Below are positions 1 to 7,243 of a stretch of 9,175 nt of DNA, piece after piece (position 1 is the first letter of the stretch; every line of letters starts with the position of its first letter). The stretch spans positions 1 through 9,175 of the forward strand of contig JAACTI010000167.1 in NCBI GenBank assembly GCA_009993495.1, read 5' to 3'. The notes below the pieces were generated by a model. The model was not told the origin of the DNA, did not search any database, and was given only the letters and a program-made list of their open reading frames with translations. The position numbers and the translations under genes were made by a program. Source of the DNA: Deltaproteobacteria bacterium. Its GTDB lineage: Bacteria; Desulfobacterota; Desulfuromonadia; Desulfuromonadales; Geopsychrobacteraceae.

Positions 1-37
1 GGGCGACGCATACGGTCAATCACCCGGTTGCGTATTT
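1..37 (-). other. Bases after the capsid gene: weak stem-loop and possible start of next gene
   Basis: On the minus strand the capsid stop codon is followed by ACGCA (33-29), which can pair with TGCGT (10-6). A weaker inner pairing of CGG(G)T with ACCG lies between them. No T-run is visible before the window ends, so this is not called a terminator. An ATG at 11-9, in frame with an upstream GTG at 23-21, could start the next gene, but only a few codons are visible. Both readings are weak. Confidence 0.2.
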
Positions 38-1114
38 CTAATTATGAGCCGCAGCGTAAGAGGTTATAACCATCGCGCCGTAGTTCTTGGAATTAAACCG
101 ACAGGCTTTCATCCCAAAGATACAGCCAGCAGCGATACCTTTCTTGTTGCGGTAGTCTCTGTAGTCCTCTTCCCACGACATCGGAAGATTCCCGAAGGTC
201 TTGGAATCAATCTTGTCGTAAGCAGAACCAACAGCGAACACACCAGCCTGAGCGCCCAAGAACAAATTGCGCCGAACACTCGTTGTCGGTGAGTACACCC
301 TTGCGGCTTCGTACAGAATCATGTTCCGGTAAACGCCGAGGGAGTTGGTGAACAGGGGATTCTTCAGCCCTCGAAGGTTAGCGTACTGTTGAATATCCTG
401 CCACTTGGTGTAAGTGGAGGCGACCACGTTCAGACGTAAATCCGTCGCTGAATAGTGATGCAGAACCACCACGAACACTTCCTCGCCGTCAATGTTGACC
501 GGACGCATGGGCGGAGTTCCGGTTACAGCTTTCTCTTTCGCGTAGTCCAGATCGGCAAGAGCCAACTGGTCATTGGAACCGAGAGACGCTTCGTCGGTCG
601 CAATCGTGCCGGAATGGGTCACGTCACCCGTTACGATATAATGCCCAGTATCGGGAGCTACACCATCTTGACCGTGGGAAATCGTGGTGTCTCCGCCGAG
701 GTAGCGGAACATATAGTTGTCGTACTTCCCGGCAAACCAGTCGGAAAGGTTGTTCATGGCGTCTTTCCGAAGATTGTGCAAGGTTCGCTGTTGAGACATC
801 CTCTTGAATGAATGCGCGTTTCTGAGCTGGTTAATATATACGGAATCTTGGTAATATACCAATTCCTCTTCGTAATCTTCGAGTTGGTTATCGCCCGTGA
901 CTCCGGCCCCTGTTGACTGCATCAGCAAGTCGTAATAGATCAACTCGCCGGCAGCTTTTTCCAGATCGTCTAGCCGGACAATAATGGCGTTTTTATCGCC
1001 CTTCTTGCCCAGGAACTTCTGGATATAGGTTTTCTTTAGTGCTTCCGTGAAGGTCAACGGGCTATAAATCTTGACAGCCTGTGCCGACCCGGATGCAAAT
1101 TCAGTATCAGCCAT
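38..1114 (-). CDS. Major capsid protein, N4-gp56 family
   Basis: This 358-aa protein is the likely main subunit of the icosahedral head shell. Recognition rests on overall resemblance to the N4-gp56-like capsid family (DUF4043 type): an N-terminal segment through 'SPLTFTEALKKTYIQKFLG' (18-36), a charged stretch around 44-60, an acidic 'LEDYEEELVYYQDSVYINQL' region (78-97), and an 'NNLSDWFAGKYDNYMFRYLGG' type helix (121-141). The length is usual for the family. The ATG start has an AAAGGAG site (1126-1132) that overlaps the TAA stop of the scaffold gene, with a fairly long spacer of 11 nt. The upstream scaffold-like gene and the portal further upstream support the call. No N-terminal prodomain or head protease gene is visible, so maturation probably does not involve a protease encoded here. 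The family is confident; details of fold and assembly are inferred from it. Confidence 0.9.
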   Translation of the reverse strand: MADTEFASGSAQAVKIYSPLTFTEALKKTYIQKFLGKKGDKNAIIVRLDDLEKAAGELIYYDLLMQSTGAGVTGDNQLEDYEEELVYYQDSVYINQLRNAHSFKRMSQQRTLHNLRKDAMNNLSDWFAGKYDNYMFRYLGGDTTISHGQDGVAPDTGHYIVTGDVTHSGTIATDEASLGSNDQLALADLDYAKEKAVTGTPPMRPVNIDGEEVFVVVLHHYSATDLRLNVVASTYTKWQDIQQYANLRGLKNPLFTNSLGVYRNMILYEAARVYSPTTSVRRNLFLGAQAGVFAVGSAYDKIDSKTFGNLPMSWEEDYRDYRNKKGIAAGCIFGMKACRFNSKNYGAMVITSYAAAHN

Positions 1115-1130
1115 TGTTTTCTATGCTCCT

Positions 1131-2108
1131 TTAAATGTCTAATTTTTCCATAACCTTCATTAATTTATCTCGTTCCGCAGGAGTAAGATTGTCAATATCC
1201 TCATAAGAAAGACCAGAGAGAGTGTCCTCAGAAATCCCGCCCTGCACGTTTTTTTGATCTCTCGCTCCTGCAAGGGAATTGGGCTTCCCGAGTACCTTCT
1301 TGGCCTTTTCAGGGTCTAACCCCGGTTTCCCCTGTAGTTTCGTAGGCTTAACCGTGGCACTCCGAAGCGCCATTCTGAGAGAATATTTTGAATCATACGC
1401 CTTCATTGTCCTCTCGAAGTCCAAGTCAGGAAATGCCTTATTGAACTCGGTCTCAATAACCGTACCAGATAGAGCGTCGAGCGCCGTATCAGGATCAATA
1501 AACCCTTTGATGCCGTGTTCCTCTTGAAGTTGGACTACCTGATTGTTCAGCCATGTAGCCCCGCGCTGAATCTTCTGGTATGCAGATTGATAAGCATCAT
1601 CCTCGGATAGAACTTCCGACACCAACTTATTGAATGCCCGCTCCTGCTCCTGAGACTGTCGCGTTGCCGCAACCTGCTCCTGAATTTCCTTAACAGGTGC
1701 GGTAAACTCTCCAAGTTGGCTTTTCATTAAGTCTTTGAAGTACTTAGGGTCAATAGTGATATTCCCGTTTTCATCAACCTCAACGGGAATTTTCGGCAGG
1801 TCCGCCGCTTTTTCCTTTGGCTGTTCCGCCTTCCGTTGCATGGATTCGGCAAGGAGACTATTGATCTGTTCTAACTTCCCCTTAACTTCCTGCTTTCCCC
1901 TCCGTTCCTCCGAGACTGCCCTTTTCAACCCTGCGTTGGATCTTTCAAGCTCTTCAAGCCGAGACATAAGATCGCTTTCACCCGACGGCGGTGGTGTTGC
2001 TTCGTCCGTTTTTTTGGCGTCAGTCTCAACAACTTCCTCCTCAACAACTTCCTCTGTTTCCTTCGGAGCTTCCAACTGCGTTTCTTCCTTTACTTGGTCT
2101 TCTTCCAT
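1131..2108 (-). CDS. Putative capsid scaffolding protein
   Basis: This 325-aa hydrophilic protein sits directly upstream of the capsid gene, the usual place for a scaffold, which directs shell assembly and then leaves or is degraded. The first 45 residues are very acidic, with runs of Glu ('EEVVEEEVVETD' around 19-30) and a PPPSG linker. A likely coiled coil follows (about 46-92), then a beta-prone 'VEVDENGNITID' (109-120), further long helices, and a charged C-terminal helix 'LTPAERDKLMKVMEKLDI' (308-325) that could contact the capsid protein, as scaffold C-termini do in P22-like phages. The ATG at 2108 was chosen because AAGGAAG lies 8 nt upstream. A longer reading from a GTG at 2174 begins inside a terminator hairpin, lacks a ribosome site and adds an implausible Cys- and Trp-rich leader. 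The function is inferred from composition and position, not from a recognised motif. Confidence 0.75.
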   Translation of the reverse strand: MEEDQVKEETQLEAPKETEEVVEEEVVETDAKKTDEATPPPSGESDLMSRLEELERSNAGLKRAVSEERRGKQEVKGKLEQINSLLAESMQRKAEQPKEKAADLPKIPVEVDENGNITIDPKYFKDLMKSQLGEFTAPVKEIQEQVAATRQSQEQERAFNKLVSEVLSEDDAYQSAYQKIQRGATWLNNQVVQLQEEHGIKGFIDPDTALDALSGTVIETEFNKAFPDLDFERTMKAYDSKYSLRMALRSATVKPTKLQGKPGLDPEKAKKVLGKPNSLAGARDQKNVQGGISEDTLSGLSYEDIDNLTPAERDKLMKVMEKLDI

Positions 2109-2116
2109 TTTGTTTT

Positions 2117-2123
2117 CTTCCTT
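2117..2123 (-). promoter_or_regulatory. Ribosome binding site deciding the scaffold start
   Basis: AAGGAAG on the minus strand, 8 nt before the ATG at 2108. It supports this start over the GTG at 2174, which lies within the terminator stem. Confidence 0.7.
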
Positions 2124-2158
2124 TCTGCATCCGTTACGTCGATGGCACGATACTCCCC

Positions 2159-2204
2159 AAAATAAAAAGCCCACCCAAGAGGCTTTATCCTCTCATGGTG
2201 GGCT
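2159..2204 (-). terminator. Intrinsic terminator between portal-side genes and scaffold
   Basis: On the minus strand AGCCCACC (2204-2197) pairs perfectly with GGTGGGCT (2175-2168). After a small internal loop, GAGAGG pairs with CCTCTT (one G-U pair) around an ATAAAG loop. TTTTATTTT follows at once. This is a textbook rho-independent terminator. It lies after the 58-aa gene and 50 bases before the scaffold start, so it should reduce transcription from the packaging genes into scaffold and capsid unless it is bypassed or a promoter lies downstream. I saw no convincing promoter between it and the scaffold. Confidence 0.85.
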
Positions 2205-2264
2205 TCCCGGTGCTTGAGACAATCTCAAGCCAGGTTAGCACCTGCTATGTTTTTTTACGGGTTA
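2205..2264 (-). other. Structured RNA segment with competing hairpins upstream of the terminator
   Basis: On the minus strand, GCTTGAG (2230-2224) and CTCAAGC (2218-2212) form a perfect 7-bp hairpin with a 5-nt loop. Just before it, CAGGT and ACCTG (2244-2231) form a 5-bp hairpin with a GCTA loop. GGTGCT (2242-2237) could instead pair with AGCACC (2214-2209), which would break the CAGGT hairpin. The segment starts at the stop codon of the 58-aa gene and runs into the terminator. It resembles no riboswitch class I can name; RNA processing, mRNA protection or antitermination are all possible roles. Confidence 0.45.
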
Positions 2265-2438
2265 CTTTTCAGCTACCCGATAAACCCTTGTTCCGCTCCT
2301 TTTAGTATGGTACAATACGTCCCTCTTGCCGAAGATACGCTCCCACCCGTCTCGGTAGGAGTCCTTCGTCACCCTCATGTCTTTGGCATAAAACATGGTT
2401 ATCAACTTCTGTTCTTTCCATCCCGGTTTAATCGCCAA
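2262..2438 (-). CDS. Small basic phage protein of unknown function (58 aa)
   Basis: A 58-residue gene starting with TTG. It begins (M)AIKPGWKEQKLITMFYA, continues with YRDGWERIFGKRDVLYH (28-44) and ends VYRVAEK. The protein is strongly basic, rich in Arg, Lys and aromatic residues, with no Cys and no membrane segment; it could bind nucleic acid or be a small structural factor, but I do not recognise it. The start is well supported: AGGAGGG (2449-2443) lies 4 nt upstream, and the first 11 nt overlap the end of the 74-aa gene, which suggests translational coupling. The first in-frame ATG (codon 15) has no such site. It is the last gene before the terminator. The coding call rests on the ribosome site, the overlap and protein-like composition. 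Confidence 0.7.
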   Translation of the reverse strand: MAIKPGWKEQKLITMFYAKDMRVTKDSYRDGWERIFGKRDVLYHTKRSGTRVYRVAEK

Positions 2439-2652
2439 CTTTCCCTCCTATCCATGATATTATCGCCTCTATCGTGGACAGCTTCGCACTCTTGTGAAAT
2501 TCAAGATTGTTTATGCCGCCATCGGTCCATTTTATTGAAATCGATGTGTCACCGGTATATTTTTTAGAAGCTAAATCGGCCCAATAAAGCCTACATACCT
2601 CTAGCAGGTCGCTCGGCTTGAGGCTCTTTTGCCGTTCTCGCGATGAAGTCAA
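2428..2652 (-). CDS. Small phage protein of unknown function (74 aa)
   Basis: A 74-aa gene directly after the portal. The first 62 nt overlap the portal 3' end in another frame. The N-terminus is basic and helical (RERQKSLKPSDLLEVCRLYW, 5-24). The centre is beta-prone (YTGDTSISIKWTDGGINNLEF, 37-57) and the end is a short hydrophobic helix 'TIEAIISWIGGKV' (60-72). There is no Cys motif and no clear membrane segment. The start is a TTG with AAGGA about 9 nt upstream; an in-frame TGA two codons before it rules out a longer form. The 3' end overlaps the 58-aa gene by 11 nt. I do not recognise the family. Its place between portal and scaffold suggests a head-related role, which is only an inference. 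Confidence 0.7.
   Translation of the reverse strand: MTSSRERQKSLKPSDLLEVCRLYWADLASKKYTGDTSISIKWTDGGINNLEFHKSAKLSTIEAIISWIGGKVGD
2443..2449 (-). promoter_or_regulatory. Strong ribosome binding site for the 58-aa gene
   Basis: AGGAGGG on the minus strand, inside the last codons of the 74-aa gene and 4 nt before a TTG. It is the main reason to accept the non-ATG start at 2438. Confidence 0.7.
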
Positions 2653-4618
2653 GTTTCATTTTCCTTCGTTCATTAGCTAATCGTTCCTTTTCAATCTCAT
2701 GCCGCCTGACGGCCTTCACGCCCCCCTGTTGTAGCTTGGCAGCATCCACACCAAGACCGGTTTGCAGTTTATCCGTATCGGTCTTCATCTTAACCTGAAT
2801 CTTCATCATCTCAAGCTCGTACTGCTTCTGTGCGGCCTCTGCCTGCGCCTGTTGCTGATCCTGAATGTACTTAATCCATCCCTGTTTCTCGGATTCCGGC
2901 AGGTTCGTCTTGCTGATGACAACATTCGGGTCAACCGCAAAGCCGTATTGCATCATCTCGATAAACACACTCAATTCCATCATGCGCTTTGTCTGACTGC
3001 CGGGTAATTCCTCAACATCGACATTGTATTTCAGGTTGCTCAAATCCTTCAAGTCAACCGATTGCATGAGCCTTTCAGCATCAGCACCTAAAATCTCGTA
3101 AATCTGCTCCGGCTGCATATGATTTGAAATGACATGGATAACCCGCCGATAAATTTCCTCTTCCATTTTCTTGAACTGCTTAAATAGCGGCCTGAGAATC
3201 GTTGCGCCTTGGTTCTGCCGTAACTGAAACACCACGCCAGACTCGTAATTCTGCCCCTCAACACCGAGTAAATTCAGATTGATACCCGTTATATGATGAA
3301 CGATATCCTTGCTGAATTGCTCCATCTGCATGACGGCTGCGGGGAACTGAGGTACGTTGCGTTCCTCTATTTTTCTGTTTCCGCTTAAGGCCCCTTCTGA
3401 CATTATGGTTATGCCGCCCGCTTCCCGCATGGAGGCCTCGGCTTGCTTATCATCGACAAAGGCCCCTAATTCGGCAAAAACTCCAGGCTGCACTTGGGTA
3501 TTTATCCAATGAATCGCTTGGCTCCAACGCTTATTTATTTCCTTTTGTGGGTCTATGGCGTGTCGGATAACCCCGTAGTGCATATTAGTTTTTTTACTGA
3601 CATCCTGAAACGCAAAGCATGGGACAATCGAGAACCCGTCATACCCACTTGGGCTATCGCCGTCGTATAAAACCTTATCCCCGACAAACTGTAACCACTT
3701 GACTTTCTTGTCCATTACAGTCTCGTACCCAAATGGGATACCGTAAAGAAGCGGGTAAAGTTTCTCGAAAGCGGTTTTCTCGGAAAGATCAAAAGCAACA
3801 TACTTCTGCTCGTCCGGCACGTATCGGTAATACCGCTTGTACGTCTGCCAGTATTCCATATGGATGATTCTGACTCTTTTTCTCGACCTGTCATAGAAAG
3901 ACATATCAAGTGGCTGAGTGTAATCAAGAAGCTCGTCATAAAACTGCGGCTGAGTTGCATAAACCCCGGTGTCATCCATTATGCTTGCCACTGAATGACC
4001 CAACATCATCCCCAAATCCATCACGTCTTCAATGTGTTTAGCGTGACGGGGAAATAAAATCTTGAAATCTTCGGCAGTTAGCCACTTATCCCAAACAATA
4101 TAAGAGGCGTCTGACAGATTATTCTTTCTCGATGCCGGATCAATCTTGATATCCGAAAAAGGTAGTGCGTTGAAGTTGAATTTTATGTATCCGGGCTGTT
4201 TAGGATCAGGATCGAAATCAACCGCTATCCATCCCCTGCCGCAAGTAGTCGAAGAATCCACGGCCTCGTCAATTTCTTCTTCAATATCGTAATGCTCGTA
4301 AACCCATCCGGCCACCTTATCAACAACCTCACACCTGGGACCGTCCGATGGCTCAACAGGAGCGGAATAAAACCGGACACGGACATCCTCGTACATTCCT
4401 TTTACAATATCGATAAGACTTTTCAGGACATTCATGGTCAAGGCTGGTCTTGATTCTGCGTCAAGGATTCGCTTTTCCGTTTCCGTCCATTGCTTTCCGT
4501 CCTTGAAGTTGCAGTCCTCTTTCGCTTTCTTCATAAAAGCCGTATCGCCTGAAATGGCATTCTCGACCGCTTCAATGGCGGGTTTTAACAATTTCTGCCC
4601 TGATAAGCCTTCAAACAT
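2591..4618 (-). CDS. Portal protein, P22-like
   Basis: A 675-aa protein predicted to form the dodecameric ring at one capsid vertex through which TerL pumps DNA and to which the tail attaches. Family signs are the helical N-terminus, 'DGKQW' (40-44), 'RPALTMNVLKSLIDIVKG' (57-74), which matches the family's conserved Asn-containing helix, and 'LPFSDIKIDP' (152-161) followed by 'SDASYIVWDKWL' (169-180). P22 gp1 is about 725 aa, so the size fits. The last 90 or so residues (583-675) are Gln-, Lys- and Glu-rich and helical, compatible with a shortened C-terminal barrel like that of P22. The ATG start has AAGGAT 8 nt upstream, overlapping the stop codon of the 79-aa gene. The 3' end overlaps the 74-aa gene by 62 nt. 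Placement after TerL and before scaffold and capsid is typical of tailed phages. Confidence 0.93.
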   Translation of the reverse strand: MFEGLSGQKLLKPAIEAVENAISGDTAFMKKAKEDCNFKDGKQWTETEKRILDAESRPALTMNVLKSLIDIVKGMYEDVRVRFYSAPVEPSDGPRCEVVDKVAGWVYEHYDIEEEIDEAVDSSTTCGRGWIAVDFDPDPKQPGYIKFNFNALPFSDIKIDPASRKNNLSDASYIVWDKWLTAEDFKILFPRHAKHIEDVMDLGMMLGHSVASIMDDTGVYATQPQFYDELLDYTQPLDMSFYDRSRKRVRIIHMEYWQTYKRYYRYVPDEQKYVAFDLSEKTAFEKLYPLLYGIPFGYETVMDKKVKWLQFVGDKVLYDGDSPSGYDGFSIVPCFAFQDVSKKTNMHYGVIRHAIDPQKEINKRWSQAIHWINTQVQPGVFAELGAFVDDKQAEASMREAGGITIMSEGALSGNRKIEERNVPQFPAAVMQMEQFSKDIVHHITGINLNLLGVEGQNYESGVVFQLRQNQGATILRPLFKQFKKMEEEIYRRVIHVISNHMQPEQIYEILGADAERLMQSVDLKDLSNLKYNVDVEELPGSQTKRMMELSVFIEMMQYGFAVDPNVVISKTNLPESEKQGWIKYIQDQQQAQAEAAQKQYELEMMKIQVKMKTDTDKLQTGLGVDAAKLQQGGVKAVRRHEIEKERLANERRKMKLDFIARTAKEPQAERPARGM

Positions 4619-4624
4619 AGAAGT

Positions 4625-4864
4625 TTATCCTTCCGGCTTTACCAATTTAATTAAGGATTTCATTTTCTTATGATAGCACGGTTTACACCCCCAAAAACTT
4701 GCAACATCGTTAATCCCGATCCATTCATTAGTATTCCCACAAGCACAAAAGATTGGTAATTCAACTTTGTTTTCTGGAAACAGTAGTGCATCCAATGATT
4801 TATAATCAGACATATTCTTCCAGTATGTAGCACCTTCTGGCGTTATCATTCCGTCTATATTCAT
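4625..4864 (-). CDS. Small zinc-ribbon-like protein of unknown function (79 aa)
   Basis: A 79-aa protein with an N-terminal 'ITPEGATYWKNMSDYKSLDALLFPE' type region and a C-terminal zinc-ribbon-like pattern: CAC at 40-42 and CKPC at 60-63, followed by His65 and a basic tail. The spacing suits one zinc ion held by four Cys. The ATG at 4864 is preferred because AGAGGGG (4876-4870) lies 5 nt upstream. A GTG two codons earlier overlaps that site and is unlikely. The start lies 2 nt after the stop of the 206-aa gene, so the two are probably translated together, and the stop overlaps the ribosome site of the portal gene. Zinc binding is inferred from the Cys spacing; the role is unknown. Confidence 0.75.
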   Translation of the reverse strand: MNIDGMITPEGATYWKNMSDYKSLDALLFPENKVELPIFCACGNTNEWIGINDVASFWGCKPCYHKKMKSLIKLVKPEG

Positions 4865-4866
4865 TT

Positions 4867-5487
4867 TCACCCCTCTTTCACAGGTAGAACCGTATCCGGG
4901 TTAGGCACTTCCGACCGGGCAATAAACCGGGTCTTTTTCAGACAGTTTGTGCATTGTTGCGTGAACATCTTCATGCCGCCTTTTCCAAGAATATACCGAT
5001 ATTCAAGGGATTGTTTATCGCAACATTGCCACTCTTTACCCTTGTCGTCAACGGCGAACTTGGAGGCTTCAACATCAACAGGAGTTTCCACGACAACAGC
5101 CTCCTGTTTCGCCTCGGAGAAAAACTTGGCGTCTTTCGGGCCGATTATGGCGATGTTATCCCGCATCACGATAATCCCGGATCTCAAAATCACCTGCGGG
5201 AAAAGCGTCATGCCCCTGACAACATCAACTATCATAGCCTGTTCTTTTATGGAAATCGGTAGCCTGGACCCGTCAACAAACTCGGCTATACAGTCCAACG
5301 GACCGCTCCTTTCAAGGACTCCATCAGGAATAAAATGCATGATATTCTTGAAAAAAATTGCAGACCCGTCCCCCATTGGAACGAATGTCTGCCCGGCCCT
5401 GGCCTTCAAATGCCGAATAAATCTCAGTTGTCCGTCGTCATCCAGAACGATTTTTCTCCCACCTACGAATGTTATTTCACAGCCCAT
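4867..5487 (-). CDS. Unknown protein with internal duplication and C-terminal Cys pairs (206 aa)
   Basis: A 206-aa protein between terminase and portal. The first 117 residues appear to hold two copies of one unit of about 48 residues. Copy one runs from 'FVGGRKIVLD' (7-16) to 'KNIMHFIP' (47-54); copy two runs from 'FVDGSRLPIS' (70-79) to 'RDNIAIIGP' (109-117). They align without gaps by my eye, sharing FV-x-G, a Gln at 20 and 83, a Gly, and the Asn-Ile-x-x-Ile ending. A linker (118-150) leads to a Cys-rich end, CC at 155-156 and CTNC at 179-182, possibly a zinc site. The ATG start has GGGAGGA about 7 nt upstream. No family is recognised; a head-completion or packaging accessory role is only suggested by position. 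Confidence 0.8.
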   Translation of the reverse strand: MGCEITFVGGRKIVLDDDGQLRFIRHLKARAGQTFVPMGDGSAIFFKNIMHFIPDGVLERSGPLDCIAEFVDGSRLPISIKEQAMIVDVVRGMTLFPQVILRSGIIVMRDNIAIIGPKDAKFFSEAKQEAVVVETPVDVEASKFAVDDKGKEWQCCDKQSLEYRYILGKGGMKMFTQQCTNCLKKTRFIARSEVPNPDTVLPVKEG

Positions 5488-5509
5488 TTTGTTTCCTCCC
5501 GGTTAGTTT

Positions 5510-7216
5510 TCATGCCGTTGTCCATGACCGGCCCTCTGTTTGTTTTCTCATAAAATATCTGCCTACAATTTGTCTGATCCCCAGCGGAGACACCTTTCTC
5601 GAAGCCAACATGCAATAGGTCAAGGCATGGCGGTAATGGTCTCCGGTGTTCCCTACCTTTTTATATTTATACACCTTGTCCCCGCTCGCCCGATCTTCTT
5701 CGAGGATCTTCGCTACATTCGTGATCTGGCTGGCAAAGAATTTTATCTCATCCCCTATTCTCGGGAGTTCAAGCCTACCAGGGTCAGATACGAGGGTGTG
5801 CGAAGCGTCAAGCAGCTCTGTCCTGTTCCCGTAAATCTCCATTACCTTCTCATCCCAGGACGTAGGCCCCTTCTTTTTTCCCTCCTGATAGCCGCATAAC
5901 CAGACCTGATACGGCTCCGCTTTGGCAAAATCCCGGACCCGATGCGTCTCTGGATATTTATCAACAACCATACACCTACACCCATAGGCTTTCGCTAAAT
6001 CGTGGAGATCGTTAAAACTCGAAAGTCTCGTTACCTTCAAAATCTTCAATAGTTTCTTCGTCTTAGGCACTCCGACAACACAATGAAGCTCCTTGCCAAC
6101 ATCTACCCCTATGGCCGTGCCGTCCTCCGACTTCATCGCCATCACCTCAGTACCGCAGCAACCTAAAACCGTATTAATATCAAGCCTGTTTTCAGCCTCA
6201 ATGTATGCCATACCAAGCATGGAGTTATAAACCTCCTGCATGGTCATGTTATGCGCGGTAGGATCAAGATAAGTCTCTAAAATTTCCTTTGGAGACACAT
6301 ACTTACTGACAAGCTGGCTGATCCACCAGCCTACTAAATCCTTACTTCTGCCGGGATAAAGCGCAACCCACTTCCCATGAAACGGGTAAATCTCCGCACC
6401 ACACTTAATACATGCCCGGTAAACCGAACCATCAGGCCGTTGCCGTAAACTGTTTGGGAACTCCAACTCCATGCACGTCTCGGCGTTACATTTCCTGCAC
6501 CGGATCATCCATACCCTTTGGTCGCTAGCAGAATACATAGCGTCAATGCCGTAATCAGGGATAGACGGTGTTGAAAGATAAACTTCTTCCCGAACCTCCG
6601 AGTGAGCCATGCGCTGTTTTGCCATAGCGATCATGTTCGATTTCATCTCATCGCATTCGTCAAAAACGATCCGGTCTGCCGAGAACGTCTTCAACTTTGT
6701 GGATGTTTCCTTAACGTCTCCGGCCTTGTTTGAGCTCGGCCTTGCACCACGGATATGAAGAAAGCCTCCGCCGATCTGCTTGATGGTAGCTGAGTCGGTG
6801 TTTGCGACATGAGATTGAATGCACCTGTTGGCTGCAATTAACGGGTCAAATCGGTACTTTGTGAACTCTCCGGCATCGTCACCAGTCGGGAATAAATAAC
6901 CGACGCCGTATTTATATTTGCCGTGAATCATGCCATGAACGGATTTGAGAACTTCGTTTGTTGTAAAACCTGTTTGAGCACCTTTCTTAGAACAACTAAT
7001 CCTTGACGTGTCGTTTAGGATGTCCACCTGATACAGATGCCAAGCGTCAACCTCGAAAGGCGTAGTGGCGTTCAGCATAATCTTGTTCAATTTCGTCCAA
7101 AAGAACGGGCTAGCCGCCGCCATGTGCCGAATGAATAGCTCCTTGCTCATCCCTCCTGGGATTTCAATGCCGTCAAGGTTGATGTCGGGAACTATTTTTC
7201 GGGCGGCTTTAGGCAA
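5510..7216 (-). CDS. Terminase large subunit, GpA type
   Basis: This 568-aa motor ATPase and nuclease cuts concatemeric phage DNA and drives it into the procapsid through the portal. The ATPase has a GpA-style Walker A, 'SCSKKGAQTGFT' (74-85), lacking the classic GKT as is common in this family, a Walker B 'IVFDECDE' (183-190; Asp186, Glu187), and a coupling motif 'STPS' (215-218). A zinc ribbon typical of GpA proteins follows, with CRKC (240-243) and CIKC (269-272). The C-terminal RNase H-like nuclease shows its acidic residues at Asp372 ('IGVDVG'), Asp419 ('VVDK') and Asp526 ('GDHYRHA'). All key residues seem present, so it looks functional. The start is a TTG without a good ribosome site; an in-frame stop lies four codons upstream, so this is the longest form. 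An ATG at codon 23 sits almost on top of an AGGAGG, too close to be convincing. Confidence 0.95.
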   Translation of the reverse strand: MPKAARKIVPDINLDGIEIPGGMSKELFIRHMAAASPFFWTKLNKIMLNATTPFEVDAWHLYQVDILNDTSRISCSKKGAQTGFTTNEVLKSVHGMIHGKYKYGVGYLFPTGDDAGEFTKYRFDPLIAANRCIQSHVANTDSATIKQIGGGFLHIRGARPSSNKAGDVKETSTKLKTFSADRIVFDECDEMKSNMIAMAKQRMAHSEVREEVYLSTPSIPDYGIDAMYSASDQRVWMIRCRKCNAETCMELEFPNSLRQRPDGSVYRACIKCGAEIYPFHGKWVALYPGRSKDLVGWWISQLVSKYVSPKEILETYLDPTAHNMTMQEVYNSMLGMAYIEAENRLDINTVLGCCGTEVMAMKSEDGTAIGVDVGKELHCVVGVPKTKKLLKILKVTRLSSFNDLHDLAKAYGCRCMVVDKYPETHRVRDFAKAEPYQVWLCGYQEGKKKGPTSWDEKVMEIYGNRTELLDASHTLVSDPGRLELPRIGDEIKFFASQITNVAKILEEDRASGDKVYKYKKVGNTGDHYRHALTYCMLASRKVSPLGIRQIVGRYFMRKQTEGRSWTTA

Positions 7217-7243
7217 TTTTAAACACCATTATATATAAAGGTA

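Noticed and set aside
1735..2217. Plus-strand reading frame of 160 codons opposite the scaffold gene
   Set aside because: Its Ser- and Phe-rich composition mirrors the Glu- and Lys-rich scaffold codons, and it runs through the terminator; no ribosome site supports it.
2205..2264. tRNA or known riboswitch in the hairpin region before the scaffold
   Set aside because: The stems do not form a cloverleaf, there is no anticodon arm or T-loop consensus, and no riboswitch core I know is present.
3715..3975. Minus-strand 86-codon frame inside the portal gene
   Set aside because: It lies fully inside a well-supported portal gene in another frame and has low-complexity composition.
4949..5506. Plus-strand reading frame of 185 codons
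   Set aside because: It lies opposite the 206-aa gene, which has a strong ribosome site and structured protein features. The plus-strand product is rich in Ser and Cys with no domain, as expected of an antisense shadow.
7228..7233. Perfect TATAAT just upstream of TerL
   Set aside because: No -35-like hexamer lies 16-18 nt upstream and no extended -10 TG is present. It falls in a short AT-rich gap and is probably chance.
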